This document shows positions 43,323-53,385 of a stretch of 64,000 nucleotides of DNA, piece after piece. The notes below the pieces were generated by a model, which was given only the letters and a program-made list of their open reading frames with translations, made no database searches and was not told the origin of the DNA. The position numbers and the translations under genes are program-made. Source of the stretch: Gautieria morchelliformis (Eukaryota > Basidiomycota > Agaricomycetes > Gomphales > Gomphaceae); NCBI GenBank assembly GCA_015179125.1, contig WHVA01000064.1, positions 1-64,000 of the forward strand. The letters are read 5' to 3'. Position 1 is the first letter of the stretch. The number at the start of each line of letters is the position of its first letter.

Positions 43323-44269
43323 TGTCGGTATTCAGGATACGACGCGTCGATCCTACAGACAGCGTGGACAGTGTCCTCCCCGAATTGGCTGCTCAGATGT
43401 CAGATCGCCATCCTGTTCTCAGTGCTCAGGAAGATGTTCTGACGTACTCGATCACATCAAATACAGATTCCTCGTCACTGGATGACCCTTACTGCCAAGG
43501 TGGTCCCATTGGGGAAATTGGAGTCCCAGGCATGATTCCCTACAGCCGCGTACTTCACCATGGTGTTACCCCCGGTGATGGATTTGGGCACCTGTGCACG
43601 ACATTGTTCATATAAATTCCAGCGTATTGGTGTCCATTCACATGAACACCATAATGCGCCGAGAAGCATGAAGCGGACATACAAACAGACAAACTGCCGA
43701 TTGGTGTAACTTTGCTTGCACGCCAACAAACAGAGCCTTTATTTAGCATTGCATCGAGGGTACATCAACAACGGTCAAGATACAAAGCCAGAGCAGACAA
43801 AGATACGGTCAAGAAACGGTCAAGAAAAAGGCCAAAACAAGAAAGAGACAAAGACTGAGACAAAGACAAAATACTGAAACACTACAGGACACTCGACTTT
43901 ACATCAGAAAACACTATCTGGATTCGGGCGGTACGGCATTGGACGACGAAGAACGGTCACGCAGGTGGGTTGGCGTAGTAGGTAAAGCCACACCTTGCAA
44001 GATGGTGCCTGGGTCCACAGCTGCCTCTAATTTCGAGGGTTTGCCCAACATTGGGGTAGCGAACTGAGCTGACCCCTCCAGGATGTCATGTGGGTTGGAA
44101 GGCGTGGTAGGGATCAGCGGGAAGGGGAGGAGAGAACGAGGCGTATAGGAAGGGGTGGAGGTGGGAGGCTGTAAGGGTTGCTCGTCTCGTGAGCCGCCAG
44201 CAACGCCATTAAGGGGAGATATAGGGCGGGCTGAGAAGAGTCACGTCACTAAGTCAGAGTCCATCGTTC

Positions 44270-44600
44270 TCGGGTAGATAAGACCGATAATACCGTTGTC
44301 TGTGTTGGTGCGCTTGGGGTTTTGACCCGATAAACACTACGGATCCAGCCCCCTCGGCTACCAATAAGAAAAGCGTCAGCTATATTCCACTGGTGTGGGG
44401 TAGATGAGACCGCACCTGTGTCTGTGTTGGTGCGCTTGGGGTTTTGATCCGATAAAACACTACGGATCCAGCCCCCTCGGCTACCGATAAGGAAAGCGTC
44501 ATCTAATATTCCACTCGTGTGGGGTAGATGAGAGCGATAATACCTGTGTCTGTGTTGGTGCGCTTGGGGTTGAGACCCGATAAATAGTGCCAAACCGCAT
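44270..44600 (-). repeat. Tandem units of about 122 bp containing splice-acceptor and exon pieces
   Basis: About two and a half copies, each with CTACCRATAAG-AAAGCGTCA (acceptor region of intron 3 on the minus strand) followed by a stretch like the start of exon 4 (CACCAACACAGACA). Exon-intron parts of the resident gene have thus been multiplied downstream of it. Confidence 0.65.
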
Positions 44601-47272
44601 TACCGCGGGAGAGCCTTTCCCCAATCATGTCGACCGACATCCCTCCCGTAATCCCCAAACCTAGTATGACCAGCAAGCTCTGTCCCGTAAAGGGTTCTCA
44701 GCGGGGGCGGAGAACGGGCGATCCCATCCTCATCCACCTCGGGCCCGCTGGGCTCCGTGCTCTCCTCTTCCACTGTCGGCAGCCTCGGGGAACCCTGCAA
44801 GGAGAGCGAGAGTCCACGGGCCGGGGTTATACCCGTGCGATGTCTGGAACCAGAACCCCGCTGAGGCGTGGAGAAGGTATCAGACGTGTCGTTACGTTCC
44901 CTACGGTCACCGGCACGGGAGGTGGTGTTCCCTGAGGATTGGGGTGGTACGGCAATGTACGACGGTAGACGATCATGCATGTGGGTGGGCGTGCGAGGTA
45001 AAGGCAGACCTTGCGAGATGGTGCCTGGGCTCCCAGCTGCCTCTAATTTCCAGGGTCAGCCCACCACCGGGGTACCGAACTGAGCTGACCGCTCCGGGAT
45101 GTCCTGTCCGTTGGAAGGCGTGGTAGGGACCAGCGGGATGGGGAGGAAAGAATGCTGCTCATAGTGACCAGGCGGCACCAGGGCATCGAAAGTCCCGTGG
45201 TACCGCGTAGGGTCCAACGAGTCACGGGGGTTCCTCGTGTTGGAGGACGGGCCCGCATCTGCTCGTCTGGGTGGCGGAGTGCATGGCGCACCCGCAGCAG
45301 GAGTCATCGCGTGGTATTCGAAGGTCCAGCGATGTTGGTCGGTGTCGATGTGCCAGCCCTTGGCATGGCCAAATCGTCACCTTCCAGGCGGAGGTACACA
45401 TCGGCATCACCCGTTCTCGCAAGCGGCGGGGGAGCTCGGCTGCCACCGGTGAAAAATCCCGCAGGCGATGTCGACCGATGCTGTGGCGTAGACGTTGACC
45501 ACGGACCGTCGGGCCCTGGCCTCATCAAAGGATATGCCCCTGCGTCCTCTTCAGGCTCGAGATCAAGCCGACGTTGCTTTCTCAAGGGCCTAGTCACACG
45601 ATCGGCGGCTGCGAGGTCACCCCCCTCGTGCTGGTGCTCGCCATCTTGCGTCACGCTGACATCAGGCGTATCCACAAGCCCGCGTGTGCGCTTCCCAAGC
45701 ATAGGCTGCGACGGTGAAGGGTCCGGGAGCTCGGCGGGGTCAATCACTTTGGCCCTGGCAAAATCACGACAGTTAGTAATGGCCGCCGTGGTAGCGGAAA
45801 TAACTCACGGAGCAGCCACGCCAGACCCCCCAGCGGCTCCGGGGATTGCATTCGTTTGTGAATCATCCCAAGTGCTCGTGTCGAATTCAGAGGGAAAAGG
45901 TGGAATCTCGCTACACGGTGACGACTGACTGTCGGGCCCTGGCCTAACCAAAGGAGATGGCCCTGCGTCCTCTTCGGGCTCGAGATCAAGCCGACGTCGC
46001 TTTCTCAAGGGCCTAGTCGCACGATCGGCGGCTGCGAGGTCACCCCCCTTGTGCTGGTGCTCGCCATCTTCACGGTCACATCAGGCGTATCCACAAGGGG
46101 GCGTGTGCGCTTGCCCAGTGTAGGCAGCGATGGTGACGGATTAGGCAGCTCACAGGCATCAATAACTTTGGCTCTGGCAAAAGCACGACAGTTAGTAATG
46201 GCCGCCGTGTGGTAGCGGAAACAACTCACGGAGCAGCCACGCCAGAGCCCGCAACGACTTGGGGGTTTGCATCTGTCTCGCCATCCTTCCCATGGTCACT
46301 CGTGTCGTTGTCTTCGGGAGGATGACTAATCTCGATGGCCATGGAGGGGTCCCGGGCCTCCTCGCGATTAAGCAGCATCGTCTCGAGTTCACTGATACGA
46401 TGCTTCAAATTTCCATTCTCCACCGCCATCTCTTTCGCTTGTATCTCCAGGCGAGCGACGCGAGCCTGCAATTCTGCATGAGACACATCCGCCTGGGATT
46501 TCTCAACTTTGGCTGCGTCCTCGAGCTGAGTGATCCGTGACTGAATTGCAGCGAGTTGGGCGGAGGGAGTTGCGTAGGACGGGTGGGAACCGGTGGGGGT
46601 GTGAACCTGTAGGCGGGGCTCATCTCGGGACCCGCGAGCAACACCGTTAATCGGAGCAATACGGTGGGCTGAGGAGAGTCGCGTCGCTATGTCAGATTCC
46701 ATTGTTGTCGGGTAGATGCGATCGATAGTACCTTTGTCTGTGTTGGTGTGCGCGGCGGCCTCGTCTACCAATAAGAAAAGCGTCAGCTCATGTCGAGGTA
46801 GAGCTTGCCGTCAACGTACCTGTTTCCTCGGGGATGGGCTCTTCCTGCAGTGTGGCACTGGCTCTAGTCCGGCGTCCTGTGCTACGCGTGATGGCCTTGT
46901 TCACGTTCCTGGCCCCGCTGGCACGCGCCAGGACCGGTACGGAGGCGACACGGCCTCTGGGGGATGGCTGGGAGACGACACGCTCCGATGGTGCACGGAG
47001 CGGGCGCGGAACGTCCTTCCCACTGGGAATAGGATGAGCGGATGCGTCGTTAAAGGATAACACGAAGGTTAGCTTACTTCACGAGGTCACAAAGAGCGTT
47101 GATCATGTCATCGGTTTTCATGTTCGCCTTGATGTTATTGTCCTAGAAAGTATATCACGGTTCAGGACGATGATCCTGTTGCACAAGAGAAATCGACGTC
47201 TACCTTGCATAGTGTCTGGATCTGCATCCGCGACAACGACTGGAGGTTTTTACGGTCGGGTATTTGATTCAT
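44600..47272 (-). CDS. SAP-like, coiled-coil protein gene (copy 2)
   Basis: The start is at 47272. Exons: 47272-47204, 47142-47078, 47022-46820, 46764-46230, then 46173 downward, with GT-AG introns at the same places and lengths as in copy 1, and matching phases across introns 1-4. The SAP-like start (NLQSLSRMQIQTL, NNIKAN) is followed by a coiled coil (AQLAAIQSRITQLEDAAKVE) and basic, acidic and Pro-rich parts. An extra exon unit ends GSGVAAP again before a second copy of intron 4. The first exon-5 unit appears shifted in frame by a small deletion, and the last part (45307 to 44600) needs another splice or shift that I could not place. Nuclear DNA binding is inference. Confidence 0.5.
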
Positions 47273-49380
47273 AGTCGTAGTTGGTCGGCTGTTGATGGTA
47301 AGAGGTGGTGGAGGTTTCGACTAGCAAGCGTCTCGATGTGTGTCTTGTTCGACACGGTGGAGCGTTGGCGGTGGTGATGGTGGTTGAAAGCTAAGAGTCG
47401 AAACAAAGGCGAACAGTCACGTGAGCCTATTTAAACATCAAACAATTGTTGTAACTCCGCTGACATCGGTTACCGCAAGAAGAATGATTGGTCGCCTCAT
47501 AAAATGTTAATTTTACCCGCATATCGTCCACTGTCTTTTTCTGAATTTTTAACGTACAACTAGGAGGTACAGCAGAAAGTTGTGGATGTGCCCCGCCAAT
47601 TTTCATTTCAGCCTCATTACAGTAAAACGTAACAGCGATCTGTACCGGATGAGCGTTTGCGAGCCATCGTCTTGGTTCCCTCCAGAAAGTGAGCAAGTAC
47701 AAGTTCACACTGTGAAATAATGATCCCGTGACGCAGTGATATTTTCTAGGAGTGCTCCCTAATAATGTACCATGTGGTATGGCCATGGTTTTTCTTTCGA
47801 GGACTGGTCCAGTATAGTGAACAACGAACCAACATGCACCCAGCTAACGGGATCTGCCTTTGATCGCCCATGTTCGGCCGAATTTTCCGCGCTTTCAGGT
47901 ACAATTAATCTTGGGGATCAAATTTATCTGGAAGCCTGTTGCTTTCCTTTGTGAACCCGGCAATCTCCACGTACGCGATATCGCACTTTTACATTTCTGC
48001 CGGCACTGTGACTTCAATCCCTATCAGCGCCACGGTTCCAATCCACAGTGTAAGACCTTATTAAAGGTATATTAGTTTGATTTATCGTCGGACGGCTTCG
48101 TTATCAACATCCTGCCATTTCGTTTGGGACATTTAGTCATGAATGTGCGCCCCTTTTGCCAATAATCCAAGCCATGCCGTATCCTCGTGTTGTCCAAGTT
48201 GCGCAGGTCGCAGCCCGCCTCCAGGGCCAGAGGAACCCCAGGTGGGGAAGCACTCATTAGAACTCATTGAGCGTTGGAAGCTCATTAATATGCATTTATC
48301 TGTATAGAATACTGGAGAGTGCCATATAACGGCTTTTGTCCTGGTAGATGTTTGATGTTCGTGTAGCGGCCACAATAGGTGATATGCGTCCGGTCTTGCG
48401 CCCAGTGAAGCCATGTTCATGGATGGCGGCCTTCATCTCGCCTCGTCTCGCCTCCGATCCTCGGCATCAGGTTATTATTTTAACAGTCAATTGCAATGTG
48501 TCTGTGTGCCATCCAAGCGGAGCCTTCTATTGTTGGCCTGATGCGTACTCGCTTGGAGTTTCGCCCGCAATTCTGTGCACTGTTTCCACACCGCGTGTTG
48601 ATCTATCTATGCTCAGAAGCCTTTGAACGCTCCGGTAATACTCCAGACGGTGATAGTACGGTAGATATCGATTCTTGACACACATGCATTGAACGGGCAT
48701 CGCAACCTCGGAGCTTATCGCGCATACGATTCAACATCATTTTTTTCGCTTCAGATGGTTCACAACGCACTTCACCGTATTTGACACCGGATGGCGTTTT
48801 GTTAATATAGGTGGCTGTCAGTGTTTCCGGTCCCCACGGAATATCGTTACGCGTCCGTCGTATATACCTAGATTAGTTATCCCAAATAACTGCAGCTACT
48901 GTGGGCCCATCGACTGTACTGTCTCAATGGGCAGGACACTAAGTGAATACGGACCACCAGTACTTTCTGAGCGCGTGTCCCTCTGTGCCATTGGAAAGCT
49001 GTATCTTTACGATTAGCCATTATACGTCTGGGTGAGGATGGGTGGCACAAAAGGCAATGGTAGGTTACAGTTTTAGACTGCTCGCGGTAACTCAACTAGT
49101 CACCGGTGGATCAAGCAGGGTCAATGAAGATCGCTGATGCGGGGTCGCCGCCACAGGGCACGTGGAGCTTCGAGGTTCAATTTGGGCGGGAGGTTGGCGG
49201 TGCGGGAGGGTCGCGGTCCTATTCTCATGATGACGAGGCGTGGAAGCGGGCTTCCAAAGCGACTAACGTAAACACGCCGCATAGCAATGGGACTAACCTC
49301 AGAATTACAGAAACTGGGCAGGAAGCGTCGCGTGGGATAGCGAGTTGATCGAGCGGGTGTCACGTGGCGAAGCAGTGACG

Positions 49381-49674
49381 TGTGGCGCACACGTGCCAGG
49401 CCGCCAAACTCCCGGATACGGACGAGAAAGTGCACGAGAAGGGAGTATCGCGCAACGCGCGGAGGAGGGTCGAGGCCGAGGCTAATTCGGTCACGGCAAA
49501 TACTACAATGGAATGTTCGGATTTAGCGTCGGAATCGAGGGCCGTGAGTGGGTGCTGCTATGATACGATGGCGTGATTGGTCTATTTATATACACAACCG
49601 TCCTCGCAACTCTTCTCGCCGTACCCCTCGCTCTTCTCTCGCTCACGAATGATGCGCTTTAGTGTGTAGACCAT
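49381..49674. other. Unassigned sequence right of block copy 2
   Basis: No gene is recognised. A short frame (49382-49576) has no motif. Confidence 0.35.
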
Positions 49675-49682
49675 GGCCAGGT

Positions 49683-49724
<42 letters not shown>

Positions 49725-50018
49725 CATCATTTTAATCGACCGCAGGCGAGCCTATGGTGGTCGCTACACGTATGGTACCTACTAATGGCTGGGCCTTCCC
49801 CTCGCTCCCTGGGTCTCCCAGCCTGCTGCGTCCTCGAGTGAGCGACTGCACCGACGACGGGTCCGTTCCTCCGCCGGCCCGGCTCCCTTGGAGCCGTTTG
49901 TCGCCCCCCTCTATTGTGTGAGGCAAGGTACGTTCTCTCTCCGCTTGCATGGGCTTGTGATTTATCTGACTTCGTAAGTGCCCGGCCGCCGTAGCAGGCC
50001 TGCACGACGGCCAGGTGG
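49675..50018 (-). mobile_element. Poly(A)-tailed retroposon with target duplication (SINE or 5'-truncated LINE)
   Basis: GGCCAGGTGG occurs at 49675-49684 and again at 50009-50018. Between them lies a 324-bp insert that starts with 40 consecutive T (49685-49724), the poly(A) tail of a minus-strand insertion. The body (about 284 bp) is GC-rich, and I see no tRNA-type box A or B in it. Its minus-strand frames are open but show no reverse transcriptase motif. The long pure tail and perfect target duplication point to recent insertion by LINE machinery. Confidence 0.8.
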
Positions 50019-50979
50019 TTGACGTCCCCACCCGCATCCCCTCCGCCACTCCCCGTCGGCGAGTCTCTCCCCGGCGACCAGCGCACTCACACGCGCCCAA
50101 ATGAATTTGCCCTATCCCATTCTCGACTCTTCGGGGTCGGTCGAAATTGCTAACATATGTCCCTTTACACCATCCCAGTTAAAATTTCTAGATGATATAG
50201 TCACAAGCATTCAAAAGCCCTTAGAATAAACTAACTCGAGTCTCGCATGTTTGACAACACGGTCTGTGTGTGGAAGGAGAGTTCAATCCCTGAGCCTTGC
50301 ATGGCAGTCGGGACAGGATATCCTGAGAGTAAGTGGGTTACCGAGAGAATTCTTGATGCTTGCCTCCCAGAAAAAACTATGCGGACTAACGTCGCCCAGA
50401 TTGGCCAATTAAGCGGAAGCAGCAAGCACAGGGCCTGGAATGTAAAGCAATGGGTTCCTGCTATCATCCGGGAGGACAAATAATAGGCTGCTTGCCATTG
50501 AGAGACGAGGTTGGCGATCAATACTTCATTCCAAAACGCAACGATTCTCATCTTACAGTAGGAAGTGGCTTGGATTCCATTGTGGCAGCTGCGTCTCTGC
50601 TGGAGATGCGGAACGTTGATCATGGACATCTTCGTCTCGTATGTCCAAATCGGGGGAATGGTCGAACATATTTATGGCGGCTGCCAATGCCAATATTCTT
50701 CGGCTACCTCTTATTCCATATGCAGAGTGGCTGTCGCGCCTTGAGGCTTCCCATCGGTCGGGAAGAGACAGCAATGCCGCTCTCAGACTGTTGGACCCCT
50801 TCCGGACACTTGCCTGATGGATCGGGCCGCTATCAAAGATTGACACCATAGCTCCAGAGTAGTTATGTCTGCTAAGTATCGGTAACTCTGGCAAATATCG
50901 ATTGCTTTGACAAACGATGGCTCCGAGTCACTTGCCTAAGTGCATCAGGGGTACAGGAAGATGCACAATTATGCCTCAG
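50019..50979. other. Unassigned sequence
   Basis: Several overlapping frames on both strands (for example 50450-50851 on + and 50553-50894 on -) have no known motif. I cannot decide which, if any, is coding. Confidence 0.3.
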
Positions 50980-51670
50980 CGACGCTTCGCTTTGCTTTAG
51001 TCGCCTTAGCCTTGTCTTCTGCTGCTGCTGTCGCGGCCGCCCTTCTCGCCCTCGCCGCCTCAGCTGCTCTGGGCTCTAACATATTGCAGTCAGAAGGGTG
51101 AACATGAATGTATAGGCCTCACCTTGGATATCCATACAAGTCGTGCAAAGTTTTCCCTTCATCGTATAGTTGCCGCAGCTGTTGCTCGGAGGTAGGCCGG
51201 GCATTTTTGGTGTTATTGGCCACCGAATATATCCGCTTCAACCCATGACGAAGGAAGCATAGGTGACCAAATTAGAGGCCCCCTACCTTCGCCCTATCTG
51301 CTAACCACTTTCGTACCGTTCCCCCTACGGGAAATTCGACAATATGGTCCCGTATCAGCGGCACAAAACTCTTTCGCTCCAACTTGTTATCTGGCAAGTG
51401 GCCCAGGACGTCCGCGACATACGTCACGTTCCTGATCGTACTTCGCATTGAACTCCTTCAATAGCCCCGTTTCCAATAGCATACTCAGATATTCTATCAC
51501 GATCCCATTCCGAATTTTGTCCAAACATGTGGTCGAGAAATTGCGGGTAGAACTCGGAGTGGACTCTGGGTACTGTATCATCTGCTCAAAGAGATATACT
51601 CCCTTTCTGGATGCAAACGTAGACCCGGGCCTCCGCCTGGCGAAAATGTTTGTCGAAGATTTCGCGATCT
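50980..51670 (-). pseudogene. Degraded unassigned host gene
   Basis: Minus-strand pieces in shifting frames read like protein: IQYPEFYPQFLDHMFGQN, then SFVPLIRDHIVEFPVGGTVR, then NARPTSEQQLRQLYDEGKTL with a likely intron after it (GTGAGG to TTAG), and a final Ala/Arg/Lys-rich end. The sequence composition and splice sites look host-like. I do not recognise the family. Confidence 0.35.
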
Positions 51671-51941
51671 AGAACATCCCGTTCATGCCGTGGATCATCG
51701 TCGTCCCAGAAAGGATGATCGATGATGAAATAGCATACCGTGAAAAGCTAGGTCGATGGCTATAGAGTGGGCAGACACGATTAGCTATCTCAGATGAATG
51801 CACAGCGTCGAAGGTATCTTTTACACGGGTCTCCTTGTCGATATATACCCACAAGTGGATGGTTGACGCAGTCTGGTGTAAGACGTTGAGGTGAACTGAC
51901 CTGGAAGCGACTTCGAATTGTGGAAAGCAGTAGTTCGGCTC

Positions 51942-52097
51942 ACACTGCGGGAACAAACCCCCTGATAAATCAGTGGGACGTCCATACCCGGTTTTTGGTG
52001 GATGGTCCACCATCGGTTGACGGACACTCCACCGGTCCGATGGTGGACCATCCACCAAAAATCCCTCATGGTAAGTCCACCGGGCGCTCAGGGGTCC
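51942..52097 (-). mobile_element. MITE-like GGTGGA repeat, copy C
   Basis: Inverted copy of 43166-43322, with CCACCATCGG and CCGATGGTGG arms forming an inner hairpin. A looser relative with TCCACCGGCATGCCGGTGGA follows at about 52135-52385. Confidence 0.6.
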
Positions 52098-52639
52098 ATG
52101 TCCCCTAACCACTCACAGTACATGGACTACCCACTCACAGCAAAGCCGTTTTTTTCGTGGATTTTATATCCATATGCATATCAAGAGGAGCATCCCAACA
52201 TGCTGTCAATTGTTTCTCCACCGGCATGCCGGTGGATTCTCCCATATCTGGGACATAGAGGTTCCTAGTTATATATAAAGGGTTATCCACTAAAATATAT
52301 GTTCATACTCCACTCAAAGTTCAATATGAATTCCACTAAATTGGCACAAGGATTAACCATTCAAAATGAAGGGACTAAGGACGGGTAGGAAAAAAAGCAC
52401 AATTTATAATCCTGTGAATCTTGCAGACCAACTCATATCACAGTAACTAGATAATGAATTAATACACGCTAAACGTTATGGAGAGAAGTAACTTACAGTT
52501 TTATTTGTTTGCTATGTTTCTTACATTAAGTATGAGACGACTAACTTAGAGGTTTATGCCTGTTGCAGTCAGTTTAATTAGATTAGAGGACATAGCTATA
52601 TGAGCACACAGGAAAATAGTACAGTACATGGCTTGAACA

Positions 52640-52720
52640 TGATTCGAACGCGGGTGTTGTTGCAACAACAATTAGTCACCCACCTGAGCGCGTAAACCAC
52701 TGCACCACAGGAACCATTGC
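52640..52720 (-). repeat. tRNA-derived SINE head or degraded tRNA
   Basis: On the minus strand TGGTGCAGTGG (52697-52707) fits RNA polymerase III box A and GTTCGAATC (52641-52649) fits box B, at tRNA-like spacing. The acceptor and T-arm stems do not pair, so it is not a working tRNA. The body would extend leftward to about 52540 on this strand. No tail or target repeat was identified. Confidence 0.45.
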
Positions 52721-52724
52721 AAAC

Positions 52725-53380
52725 ACATGGTGTGACCTGTATAGGTTAGCAATAGGTGCACAGCACGGATTACTGTAATATTGCTTGGCTCGTTCGAGGG
52801 TGGGCACCACACCGTGGAGACTTACCATTAGCGGACTGTTCTGGTGATGTAGTGTAATTGTTAGTAATGTAATTATTAGCTAGGTAGCTAAATCATGTGA
52901 GCTTGTATACGGAGCGTGTCACCGATTAGTATGTATGGACGTATCTTTACGCTCACGGCAGTGGTTACAACGGACATTACAAGTAATCGCAGAAGTCGAA
53001 TCTCTTCTTTCAGTAGCATTAGTTCTTTTGTGGCATCATCGTTCGGCGTTTTGGGGGGATGTCTCTAGCTTTCTCTGTGAATTTAGAACTAACTGTGGCT
53101 GTTCTAGCTTTAGCAGGGAGGCGTTTGGCTTGCTTCTTATGCGGGGCCATAGTCGTCAAGCTAGAGCAAGGACACAGTCGTACTAGGTTGTAGTCTGTGA
53201 GGAATAAACCCGGCGCGCGTGCCATGGTCACGTGATTGGATCTGTGCTTGTGTCTGCAATCTTGCTTCAATCCTGCTGCGCACTGGACGATGCCTCTGTG
53301 TACGTGTGGGTGTGAGAAACAGTTATCCCAATGACAGATTCGGTGACATCTCAAGGACAGGCCTTCCCCATCTTTCACCG
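52725..53380. other. Unassigned sequence upstream of transposase gene
   Basis: A short, very basic minus-strand frame (53022-53153, starting MAPHKKQAKRLPAKARTA) lies head-to-head with the transposase gene. It could be a small accessory protein of the element or chance. No terminal inverted repeat was found. Confidence 0.3.
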
Positions 53381-53385
53381 AACAA

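Larger units (their letters stand above)
43556..49380 (-). repeat. Duplicated 5.6-kb block, copy 2
   Basis: Direct repeat of 27800-33340. It lacks both palindromic insertions of copy 1 but has two expansions of its own: a tandem array of about 122-bp units (44270-44600) and an extra exon-5 unit (45744-46173). The upstream half (47100-48700) is nearly the same as copy 1. Confidence 0.8.

Noticed and set aside
52640-52720. A functional tRNA gene
   Set aside because: Boxes A and B are present but the acceptor and T-arm stems do not form.
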